A stretch of DNA of 64,000 nt from Comamonadaceae bacterium (lineage in GTDB: Bacteria > Pseudomonadota > Gammaproteobacteria > Burkholderiales > Burkholderiaceae_C): NCBI GenBank assembly GCA_947445115.1, contig CANFCG010000007.1, positions 24,868 through 88,867 of the forward strand, written 5' to 3'. The first letter of the stretch is position 1. Every line of letters begins with the position of its first letter. This document shows, one piece after another, positions 57,461-64,000 of this stretch. The notes below the pieces were generated by a model. The model worked only from the letters and a program-made list of their open reading frames with translations. It did not search any database and was not told the origin of the DNA. A program made the position numbers and the translations under genes.

Positions 57461-59150
57461 CCAATCGCTTGTTAATGACCCACTGCTGAGTAATCGACAA
57501 GAGGTTGTTGGTCAACCAATACAGAACCAAACCAGCCGGGAAGAAGAAGAACATAAAGCTAAACATCAGCGGCATGATCCACATCATCTTGGCTTGCATC
57601 GGGTCTGGTGGCGTGGGGTTGAGCCACGTTTGCAACAGCGACGAGCCGGTCATGAGCACTGGCAAGATAAAGAATGGATCCGGTGCCGAAAGGTCGTGAA
57701 TCCACATGATCCAGGGTGCACCGCGGAACTCGACACTGGAGAGCAACACCCAGTACAGCGCAATAAACACCGGAATCTGAATGATGATGGGCAAGCAGCC
57801 ACCCATGGGGTTTACTTTTTCTTCTTTATAAATCCGCATCATCTCTTTTTGGATTTCTTGCGGCTTGTCCTTCAAGCGCTCGCGCATTTCCATGATCTTT
57901 GGATTGATGGCTTTCATCTTGCCCATGCTTTGGTACGCCTTGGCGTTAAACCAATAAAACACGACCTTAAGCAGCACCACCACCGCCACAATCGCCCAAC
58001 CCCAGTTGCCAATCATTTTGTGCAACTGGTCAATCACCCAAAAGAGTGGTTTGGACAAAACCGTGAAGTAGCCGTAGTCTTTGACCAGTTCAAGTCCTGG
58101 GGCCAGCGCTTCCAAATTCTTTTCTTCCTGCGGACCCACGTAGAGCTTGGTATCCAGCTTTTGTGCTTGGCCAGCAGCAATCGCCTTAAACGGCAAAATC
58201 ATGCCTGCGGCATAGAGATTGGTATCGATTTTGCGAACAAAGTTTTCGTGCGCCGCGCCGTCTGTCGCCAACCAGGCGCTAAAGAAGTAATGCTGCACCA
58301 TGCCCACATAGCCAGACGGTGACATTTTTTCAAAATCAGCTTTATTTTTTTCAATGTCGCTGAACTCAACTTTTTGATATTTTTTGGCTTCAGAATAAAC
58401 AACAGGTCCGGTAAACGTGGAATAGAACGACGATTCGCCCGCCGGCTTATTGCCGTCGCGAATCAATTGCACATAGAGCTGCGGCGTGATGTCGGCTGCG
58501 CCTGTGTTGGTCGCCTCGTGCGTCACCGCGATGTCGTAAACCCCGCGGCGCAGCACATAAGTCTTTGCCAGCTTCACGTCGCCGCCGGCTGCCTCAAAGC
58601 GCAGCGTGAGTGAATCAGCACCATCTTTGAGCGCGCGCTCTGGCGTGACCAATTTCATCGCAGTTTTGTGATTTGGCACTCCCGCAGCACCAATCAAACC
58701 TGTTTGCGCGTTGTAGAGGTGCTCTTTGCTTTGCTCCAAAAGCACCATGTTGATGTCTTTATTGACGATATCGCGTTGCTTCAAAAGCTCGGCACGAACC
58801 AAGGTGCCGCCTTCGGCATCGAAGCTAAGCTTGAGCACATCGGTCGTCACTTCAATCAACTCTTTGGCTGGCGCAGCGGCAGCGCTGTTGGGTGCTGGAG
58901 GCAAATTGCTTCCAGCGGCAGCGGGTGCGGGTGCGGCGCCAACGGCACTGCTGGAGGGCACGCCGTTATTGGCTTGCGAGGCAGCAGCAGTTGGAGCGGC
59001 AGCTGGTGCTGATTTCACCGTGCTGGAAGCTTTGGGCGCTTGCGGCAAAAAGGTAGCAGGATGACCATTAGCAATTTGCCATTGATCCCATAGCAAAACC
59101 ATTGAGAAACCAAAAACCACCCACAAGATTGTGCGTTTGATATCGTTCAT
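57450..59150 (-). CDS. yidC: Membrane protein insertase YidC
   Basis: YidC inserts membrane proteins in the inner membrane, alone or with SecYEG. The 566-residue protein has an N-terminal helix, an alanine/proline/glycine-rich linker (residues about 38-95), a large periplasmic domain, and five conserved membrane segments with [27 protein letters not shown]. It overlaps the mnmE start by 11 bp. Confidence 0.96.
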   Translation of the reverse strand: MNDIKRTILWVVFGFSMVLLWDQWQIANGHPATFLPQAPKASSTVKSAPAAAPTAAASQANNGVPSSSAVGAAPAPAAAGSNLPPAPNSAAAAPAKELIEVTTDVLKLSFDAEGGTLVRAELLKQRDIVNKDINMVLLEQSKEHLYNAQTGLIGAAGVPNHKTAMKLVTPERALKDGADSLTLRFEAAGGDVKLAKTYVLRRGVYDIAVTHEATNTGAADITPQLYVQLIRDGNKPAGESSFYSTFTGPVVYSEAKKYQKVEFSDIEKNKADFEKMSPSGYVGMVQHYFFSAWLATDGAAHENFVRKIDTNLYAAGMILPFKAIAAGQAQKLDTKLYVGPQEEKNLEALAPGLELVKDYGYFTVLSKPLFWVIDQLHKMIGNWGWAIVAVVVLLKVVFYWFNAKAYQSMGKMKAINPKIMEMRERLKDKPQEIQKEMMRIYKEEKVNPMGGCLPIIIQIPVFIALYWVLLSSVEFRGAPWIMWIHDLSAPDPFFILPVLMTGSSLLQTWLNPTPPDPMQAKMMWIMPLMFSFMFFFFPAGLVLYWLTNNLLSITQQWVINKRLGVN

Positions 59151-59239
59151 AAAAAACCAGAGTTAGAAAACAAGTGTGAAAGAAGCAACCTTTGATTATC
59201 GCCGAGAGACATGCCTGCAAAGGTAAAGAAATGTGCTGA

Positions 59240-59470
59240 TTAGGTGATGATGCTTGGCACAGGATCAAGCCCGCCCGCGCACCACGGGTGGCAACGGAGT
59301 AACCGCGCCGCCGTGAGATAGCTGCCTTTTGCGGCGCCGTGAACTTCTAGCGCTTCGATCGAATACTTGGAGCAGGTCGGCTCGAAGCGGCAAGCAGAGC
59401 CTAGCCACGGACTCAAAAAAAGGCGATAGCCTTTGACAATGCCAATGAGGCCGCGCTGAATGATGTTCAT
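59240..59470 (-). CDS. yidD: Membrane protein insertion efficiency factor YidD
   Basis: The 76-residue protein supports YidC. It has the conserved cysteine-rich pattern CRFEPTCSKYSIEAL and RLLRCHPWCAGGLDPVP. It overlaps rnpA by 4 bp, and an 89-bp gap follows before yidC. Confidence 0.95.
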   Translation of the reverse strand: MNIIQRGLIGIVKGYRLFLSPWLGSACRFEPTCSKYSIEALEVHGAAKGSYLTAARLLRCHPWCAGGLDPVPSIIT

Positions 59471-59859
59471 TCGCTTTGCATGAAGGGCGCGAGCAGAGTG
59501 AGCAATTCGGAGCGAACCACGCGCTTTAAAGCGTCGGAACTCGCGCTTTTGAATTGCTCTTTAGCAAAGGGCGCTTTCAGCCGAACCGCGTAAGCGGCGG
59601 GTATGAGCGGGAACTCGGCGGTGACGGCGTAAATTTGTCGTTTGATGAGGTTGCGCGTGACGGCGCGTTTGGCAAACCGCTTGGCAGACATCACGCCAAC
59701 AAAGGCTTCAGCGGCAATGGCCGCAGGAAAGAGCGATGCGTGCGCTTCTGTGATCTGCAAACGATGCACAAAAAAATGCTCGGAGCGCGCTGTTTTAGAC
59801 AAAACAGATCGCGTGCCGAGCACTGCGTCAAACTGAGATTTGTGCAGGAGATGCTGCAC
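59467..59859 (-). CDS. rnpA: Ribonuclease P protein component RnpA
   Basis: RnpA supports the RNA component that matures tRNA 5' ends. The 130-residue basic protein has the RNR motif in KRFAKRAVTRNLIKRQIY. It follows rpmH by 17 bp and overlaps yidD by 4 bp. Confidence 0.93.
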   Translation of the reverse strand: MQHLLHKSQFDAVLGTRSVLSKTARSEHFFVHRLQITEAHASLFPAAIAAEAFVGVMSAKRFAKRAVTRNLIKRQIYAVTAEFPLIPAAYAVRLKAPFAKEQFKSASSDALKRVVRSELLTLLAPFMQSE

Positions 59860-59876
59860 AGTGGTCAGCTTAAAAC

Positions 59877-60014
59877 TTAGACGTTAGTCAAATTTTTACG
59901 CCCTTTGGCGCGGCGTGCGTTAATGACAGCACGGCCACCGCGGGTCTTCATGCGGACGAGGAAGCCGTGAGTACGTGCGCGGCGGATTTTGGAAGGTTGG
60001 TAAGTACGTTTCAT
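59877..60014 (-). CDS. rpmH: 50S ribosomal protein L34
   Basis: The 45-residue protein [20 protein letters not shown]... matches L34 along its whole length (basic, ending GRKNLTNV), one residue longer than many homologues. It begins the rpmH-rnpA-yidD-yidC-mnmE run. In most bacteria dnaA lies upstream, divergent; here the neighbour is a GMC oxidoreductase. Confidence 0.97.
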   Translation of the reverse strand: MKRTYQPSKIRRARTHGFLVRMKTRGGRAVINARRAKGRKNLTNV

Positions 60015-60046
60015 TTTTTTTGAACTCTAATTGCGGGAAACCTAAC

Positions 60047-60055
60047 ATTATCGCA
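60047..60055 (-). promoter_or_regulatory. rpmH: Possible extended -10 promoter for rpmH
   Basis: On the minus strand TGCGATAAT (extended -10, 5 of 6 in the hexamer) lies about 33 bp upstream of the rpmH start. A strong promoter is expected for a ribosomal protein gene. Confidence 0.45.
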
Positions 60056-60071
60056 GAAAATCAACGCACTT

Positions 60072-61841
60072 ATGACAACTACCACTCCAACGCAGTCCTT
60101 TGACTACATCATCATCGGCGGCGGCACCGCTGGCGCGCTCTTAGCCAATCGCCTCACCGCCGACAAACAGCGCCGCACGCTGCTGATCGAGGCGGGCCGA
60201 AAAGATGACTACCACTGGATTCACATCCCCGTGGGTTACTTGCACTGCATAGGCAATCCGCGCACCGACTGGCTCTATAAAACCGAGCCTGACGCGGGAC
60301 TGAACGGTCGCTCGCTGCGCTATCCGCGCGGCAAAGTGCTAGGCGGCTGTTCCAGCATTAACGGCATGATCTATATGCGCGGCCAAGCCAGAGACTACGA
60401 CGGCTGGGCAAACGCGGTGGGCGACGCCTCTTGGTCTTGGGAGCAATCGCTGCCCGACTTTATGGCGCACGAAGACCACTACAAGTTAGATGAAAATCAT
60501 TTAGACGCCGCCGCCAAGGCCGACTTTGCGGCACGACATGGTCACGGTAGCCTGAATAAGAAAGCAATCTTAAACAACCCCTTAGACCAAAAGCCCCGCA
60601 GCATGGGCGGCGAATGGCGCGTCGAGAAACAGCGGCTACGCTGGGATGTGCTGGATGCGTTTTCTGAGGCGGCGGTGCAAGCGGGCATTCCTGCCAGCTC
60701 AGACTTCAACACCGGCAATAACGAGGGCGTGGGCTACTTTGAAGTCAATCAAAAAAGCGGCTGGCGCTGGAACACCGTCAAAGCATTTTTAAACCCCACT
60801 TGCTACGGGCGCACCAATTTTGAGATGTGGACAACGGCGCAAGTCTCCAAACTCTTGTTCGAAACCTTGGAAGACGGTAGCCGTCGCTGCTCGGGCGTGC
60901 AGGTGTGGGACGGTCACGAGATGGTGACGGTGCGCGCCAAATGCGAAGTCATTTTGAGTGCTGGTGCTATCGGTTCACCACAGATTTTGCAGCTGTCGGG
61001 CATTGGTGATGCCGCCTTGCTGGCTAAGCATGGCATCGAAACGGTGAGCGATTCAAAAGGAGTCGGCGCTAACTTGCAAGATCATTTACAGATCAGGTCG
61101 GTGTACGAAGTCAGTGGTGTCAAAACCTTGAACACCATGGCCAAAACGCTGTGGGGCAAGGCCAAAATCGGGCTTGAATACGCCCTCAAACGCACAGGCC
61201 CGATGAGCATGGCGCCTAGCCAGCTCGGCGCGTTTACCAAGTCCGACCCGTCGCGTGAGCACGCTAATCTTGAATACCACGTTCAGCCGCTAAGCTTGGA
61301 TGCCTTTGGCGAGCCGCTGCACAGCTTTAACGCCTTTACCGCCAGCGTGTGCAATTTGAATCCCACCAGTCGCGGCACGGTGCAAATAAAAAGCGCTAAC
61401 TTTGCGGACGCTCCCGCGATTGCGCCCAACTACCTCAGCACCGATGCCGACCGTCAAGTCGCAGCCGATAGTCTGCGCGTGACGCGCCGCATCGTGGGCC
61501 AAGAAGCGCTAGCGAAATACGCGCCGAAAGAAATCAAACCCGGCGTGCAATACGAGTCAGATGCTGATCTAGCAAGGCTTGCCGGCGATATTGCCACTAC
61601 GATCTTTCATCCTGTTGGCACAACCAAAATGGGGCAGACAAGCGACGCCAGTGCCGTGGTCGACGCCAAACTGCGCGTCTTTGATGGTGTTGCCAGCAAT
61701 GGCGAGCGCCGCGTGATTGCCAATCTGCGCGTAGTCGATGCAGGCGTGATGCCCTTGATTACCAGCGGCAATACCAACTCACCCACACTCATGATTGCCG
61801 AAAAAGCCGCGCGTTGGATTTTGGAAGCCAATCCAGAATAG
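60072..61841 (+). CDS. GMC-family FAD-dependent oxidoreductase (choline dehydrogenase-like)
   Basis: The 589-residue flavoenzyme begins with the FAD-binding motif DYIIIGGGTAGALLANRL, has GKVLGGCSSINGMIYMRGQ and SAGAIGSPQILQLSGIG as GMC signatures, and ends with FHPVGTTKMG and LRVVDAGVMP. GMC enzymes oxidise alcohols; substrates include choline and aliphatic alcohols, and I cannot decide. It is in the place where dnaA often lies. Confidence 0.9.
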   Translation: MTTTTPTQSFDYIIIGGGTAGALLANRLTADKQRRTLLIEAGRKDDYHWIHIPVGYLHCIGNPRTDWLYKTEPDAGLNGRSLRYPRGKVLGGCSSINGMIYMRGQARDYDGWANAVGDASWSWEQSLPDFMAHEDHYKLDENHLDAAAKADFAARHGHGSLNKKAILNNPLDQKPRSMGGEWRVEKQRLRWDVLDAFSEAAVQAGIPASSDFNTGNNEGVGYFEVNQKSGWRWNTVKAFLNPTCYGRTNFEMWTTAQVSKLLFETLEDGSRRCSGVQVWDGHEMVTVRAKCEVILSAGAIGSPQILQLSGIGDAALLAKHGIETVSDSKGVGANLQDHLQIRSVYEVSGVKTLNTMAKTLWGKAKIGLEYALKRTGPMSMAPSQLGAFTKSDPSREHANLEYHVQPLSLDAFGEPLHSFNAFTASVCNLNPTSRGTVQIKSANFADAPAIAPNYLSTDADRQVAADSLRVTRRIVGQEALAKYAPKEIKPGVQYESDADLARLAGDIATTIFHPVGTTKMGQTSDASAVVDAKLRVFDGVASNGERRVIANLRVVDAGVMPLITSGNTNSPTLMIAEKAARWILEANPE

Positions 61842-61851
61842 CCACGCAATC

Positions 61852-62604
61852 ATGGAACTCCTCTTCGTCACCTGCGCCTCCGCGTTAGCAGGTTTTATTG
61901 ACGCTATTGTGGGCGGCGGCGGCTTGGTGTTAGTCCCTGCGCTCTTTGCCGCCTATCCCACCGCGCCAGCCGCCACCATGCTGGGCACCAACAAAAGCGC
62001 GTCCATCTGGGGCAGCGCATTGGCGGCCCATCAATACAGCCGCCGCGTCAACTTCAAGTGGTCGGTTGCTCTGCCCGGTGTTTTTGCTTGCGTGGTGGGC
62101 TCTGGCTTTGGCGCGTGGGCGCTGCTGTACATCCCCAGCGATGCGCTACGCCGCGCGTTGCCGTTTGTGCTCTCGGGCGTGCTTATCTACACACTGCTCA
62201 ACAAAAGCTTGGGGCAGGCGCACGCGCCGCGCTACGCAGGCCGAACCGAGAGCTGGATCGCGGCAGCTATTGGCCTCGTCGTTGGTTTTTATGATGGATT
62301 TTTTGGCCCTGGCACAGGCAGCTTCTTTGTCTTTTTGCTAGTACGCGTGCTGGGCTACGACTTTCTGGCCGCCTCTGCACACGCCAAACTTTTCAATTTA
62401 GCCAGTAACTTTTCTGCCTTTGTGCTCTTGGCCATCAAGGGGCATGTGTGGTGGCACATCACGCTGTACCTGATTGCCGCCAACTTAATCGGCAGCTTCT
62501 TCGGCGCCAAACTCGCTATGAAGCACGGCGCAGGCTTTGTGCGCTGGGTGTTTATTTTTGTTGTGTCCGTGCTGATTGCCAAGACGGGTTATGACGTGTT
62601 TTGA
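61852..62604 (+). CDS. TauE/SafE (TSUP) family permease, YfcA-like
   Basis: The 250-residue protein has about eight membrane segments and the family motifs GFIDAIVGGGGLVLVPAL and GFYDGFFGPGTGSFF. The ATG at 61852 was preferred; a longer frame starts inside the GMC gene. The substrate is unknown. It ends one base before the convergent higA stop. Confidence 0.87.
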   Translation: MELLFVTCASALAGFIDAIVGGGGLVLVPALFAAYPTAPAATMLGTNKSASIWGSALAAHQYSRRVNFKWSVALPGVFACVVGSGFGAWALLYIPSDALRRALPFVLSGVLIYTLLNKSLGQAHAPRYAGRTESWIAAAIGLVVGFYDGFFGPGTGSFFVFLLVRVLGYDFLAASAHAKLFNLASNFSAFVLLAIKGHVWWHITLYLIAANLIGSFFGAKLAMKHGAGFVRWVFIFVVSVLIAKTGYDVF

Positions 62605-62916
62605 TTAAGCCGCTAGCCGCATCACTTCTTCATTGATTGCGCGCCCATAGGCTTGCTCGGCCGTTTTAATTTCAAAACTTGTTTGCAAATTCATCCACGT
62701 TTGCACATCCCCGCCAAAGAAGCGCACCAAACGCATGGCGGTATCAACCGACACGCCACGCCGCTCCAGCACGATATCGTTAATGCGCGAAGCCGGCACA
62801 TGCAGCGCGTTAGATAGCGCATTGGCGCTCATACCTAGCGGGATCAAATAGTCCTCGCGCAAGATCTCACCAGGGTGAATCGCTCGGAGGTTGTTTTTAG
62901 GGGCTTTGATACTCAT
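62605..62916 (-). CDS. higA: HigA-type antitoxin
   Basis: The 103-residue protein has an XRE/HigA helix-turn-helix with LREDYLIPLGMSANALSNALHVPASRINDIVLERRGVSVDTAMRL. It neutralises HigB and represses the pair. An AGGAAAGGAAC site precedes the ATG at 62916, which lies 17 bp after the higB stop. Toxin comes first, as in HigBA systems. Confidence 0.9.
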   Translation of the reverse strand: MSIKAPKNNLRAIHPGEILREDYLIPLGMSANALSNALHVPASRINDIVLERRGVSVDTAMRLVRFFGGDVQTWMNLQTSFEIKTAEQAYGRAINEEVMRLAA

Positions 62917-62933
62917 TTTTAGTTCCTTTCCTC

Positions 62934-63212
62934 TCATTGGTAGTCCACTAACTCAACATCGTGAATGCCGTCGCTACGCCAAACAAAACATAAACGCCAT
63001 TGGTCGTTAATGCGAATACTGTGCTGCCCTTTGCGATCACCATGCAACGCCTCTAGCCGATTGCCGGGCGGGACACGAAGGGCATCCAAAGTCGCAGCGC
63101 TATCCAAAAACTGCAGCTTCCGCTCAACGACTTGCAAGATATTGACAAAGCGACGAATCCGCTTGCCAGCAAAAAAATCCGCAGTATCTTGATTGGCAAA
63201 GCTCTTAATCAT
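62934..63212 (-). CDS. higB: HigB-type toxin (RelE/ParE superfamily)
   Basis: The 92-residue protein belongs to the HigB family of ribosome-dependent mRNA interferases. Conserved residues lie in the C-terminal QWRLCFVWRSDGIHDVELVDY, and HSIRINDQWRLCF is a strong marker. It precedes the HigA antitoxin. Confidence 0.9.
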   Translation of the reverse strand: MIKSFANQDTADFFAGKRIRRFVNILQVVERKLQFLDSAATLDALRVPPGNRLEALHGDRKGQHSIRINDQWRLCFVWRSDGIHDVELVDYQ

Positions 63213-63223
63213 GGGTTATTTTA

Positions 63224-63238
63224 TACCGTTTAACGGTA
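63224..63238. promoter_or_regulatory. Palindromic operator upstream of higB
   Basis: TACCGTT-T-AACGGTA is a perfect 15-base palindrome (7-base arms, one central base), centred at 63231 and 12 bp upstream of the higB start. HigA commonly represses through such a site. Confidence 0.7.
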
Positions 63239-63251
63239 AGCCGCAAGTCGC

Positions 63252-63644
63252 CTAACTCCCATACGCCTTAGCAAAAGTCAAAATCACCTCGCGCACCACT
63301 TTGCGCTGCTCAGCTGGCAATTTCAAAAACGCATCAAAGGTTTCACGCTCTAGGTAGCCAATTCCTTCGTCCCAACGCGCCTTTTGTTCTTTAACGCTGC
63401 TTCGCACCTTCTCGCCAAAGCGCAGAATTTCAGGCTCAATTTTTAAAATCTCCGCCAAGGTTTGCAACTTATCTTGCCCCGGAATCGCCTCTGCCTTTAG
63501 CCAGCGTGACACCGCTTGAAACGTCACCGACTTCCCCCAATAGCGGGCATTGAACTGCCGCTCTAAAACGCTGGGTCTTGGCTCCATGCCAGCACCCACC
63601 ATGGCAGCGCGCAGGCGCTCGGCAAATTCAAGTTTTTCATTCAT
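63252..63644 (-). CDS. XRE-like transcriptional regulator
   Basis: The 130-residue protein has a helix-turn-helix with GKSVTFQAVSRWLKAEAIPGQDKLQTLAEILKIEPEIL. Its C-terminal part is helical and charged. It is divergent from the DNA methyltransferase gene and may control it or itself. Similar regulators occur near restriction-modification genes in betaproteobacteria. Confidence 0.75.
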   Translation of the reverse strand: MNEKLEFAERLRAAMVGAGMEPRPSVLERQFNARYWGKSVTFQAVSRWLKAEAIPGQDKLQTLAEILKIEPEILRFGEKVRSSVKEQKARWDEGIGYLERETFDAFLKLPAEQRKVVREVILTFAKAYGS

Positions 63645-63740
63645 GGCTCGAACTTAAATTCGAGTGAATGAATCATTCAACTTCGTGTTGTATTATTGGT
63701 TTAACAAATTGTTCAACTATCGGTTTCATTCAAACAACAC
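63645..63740. promoter_or_regulatory. Divergent control region between XRE regulator and methyltransferase
   Basis: This 96-bp gap has two palindromes side by side: CTCGAA-CTTAAA-TTCGAG (63647-63664) and TGAATGA-A-TCATTCA (63665-63679). They are just upstream of the regulator's start, where an autorepressing XRE protein would bind. Confidence 0.6.
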
Positions 63741-64000
63741 ATGCTCAAGCAGCTCTCTGAGCAACCCCCTAGTGCCACGCCCGACAAGCAAGTCGTCTCC
63801 AAGCAGCGCGTGGCTGACCACGGCGAGGTGTACACCCATTCGCGCGAGGTCAATGCCATGCTCGATTTGGTCAAACAAGAGACCGAGCGCATCGAGTCAC
63901 GCTTTTTAGAGCCCGCCTGCGGCACAGGTAATTTTTTGGTTGAAATCTTGAATCGCAAGCTGGCGGTAGTGGCTTCTCGCTACGCCAAGTCCCAGTTTGA
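63741..64000 (+). CDS. N-terminal part of an adenine-type DNA methyltransferase, cut by the window edge
   Basis: The frame from ATG 63741 stays open to the window end (86 residues). It contains the SAM-binding/adenine-MTase motif I RFLEPACGTGNFLVEILNRKL, preceded by VYTHSREVNAMLDLV, a common start of type I M subunits and similar enzymes. The rest is outside the window, so I cannot tell whether it belongs to a restriction-modification or another defence system. Confidence 0.8.
   Translation, partial: MLKQLSEQPPSATPDKQVVSKQRVADHGEVYTHSREVNAMLDLVKQETERIESRFLEPACGTGNFLVEILNRKLAVVASRYAKSQF

Noticed and set aside
57378..58322. 314-residue open frame on the plus strand
   Set aside because: It is antisense to yidC and mnmE; histidine- and arginine-rich, typical of a reversed frame.
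60015..60071. Replication origin next to rpmH
   Set aside because: The gap is only 57 bp and I see no cluster of DnaA boxes.
1..64000. tRNA, rRNA, CRISPR or IS elements
   Set aside because: The intergenic gaps are too short for rRNA or arrays, no tRNA-like cloverleaf was recognised, and no transposase-like protein was seen.

Overview
The window looks like a stretch of chromosome from a betaproteobacterium of the order Burkholderiales. The clues are family-level protein similarity, moderately high GC, a methionine synthase reduced to a free-standing homocysteine-methyltransferase module, a complete type II secretion (gsp) operon, the parE/lytic transglycosylase/parC block, and AmgK beside LptD. 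I cannot name a genus from sequence alone. Coding density is very high: about 70 genes, many with overlapping ends or starts, and no gap longer than about 100 bp. There are no rRNA genes, CRISPR arrays or insertion sequences that I can see, and no convincing tRNA.

Layout, left to right. 1-4.5 kb: the end of an EgtB/SenA-type sulfoxide or selenoxide synthase, EgtD, and a four-gene ABC importer of the PhnD type whose binding protein resembles the putative selenate-binding group; together these suggest ergothioneine or selenoneine metabolism. 4.5-9.6 kb: two membrane proteins (DedA/TVP38 and TauE types), MtgA, a TonB-like protein and an RNase II-type enzyme. 9.6-16.9 kb: RodA, a 3-hydroxyacid dehydrogenase, a CREST-type membrane hydrolase, an LplT-like transporter, MnmA, QueC, a small EF-hand protein and a 5'-nucleotidase. 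16.9-27.1 kb: type II secretion genes gspG-H-I-J-K-L-M-N-D-E-F on the minus strand with gspC divergent. 27-31.6 kb: IlvA, OsmC-like, rhodanese, MetH module 1, and a secreted guanyl-specific RNase with a barstar-like inhibitor.

31.6-41 kb: outer-membrane biogenesis (LptD-SurA-KsgA), AmgK, RsmE, a YidB-like protein, a TPR/GT9-like protein and an EamA transporter. 41-45 kb: two sugar/glycerol-phosphate-type permeases, a DUF2917 protein, a LysR regulator and fructose-1,6-bisphosphatase. 45-53.5 kb: PlsY, FabF, AcpP, then topoisomerase IV (ParE, ParC) around a lytic transglycosylase, and UppP. 53.5-60 kb: a pseudouridine synthase, photolyase, CrcB fluoride channel and the classic mnmE-yidC-yidD-rnpA-rpmH block, here not joined to dnaA. 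60-64 kb: a GMC oxidoreductase, a TauE-type permease, a HigBA toxin-antitoxin pair, an XRE regulator and the start of an adenine-type DNA methyltransferase, which may be the edge of a defence or restriction region.

Besides genes, the window holds four copies of a roughly 27-bp palindromic repeat with the pattern ATTCCC-N8-GGGAAT, all placed just after gene ends; palindromic inserts that lie in frame inside coding sequences (RNase II-like, lytic transglycosylase); a perfect inverted repeat whose loop is the LysR start codon; and operator-like palindromes before higB and between the XRE regulator and the methyltransferase.
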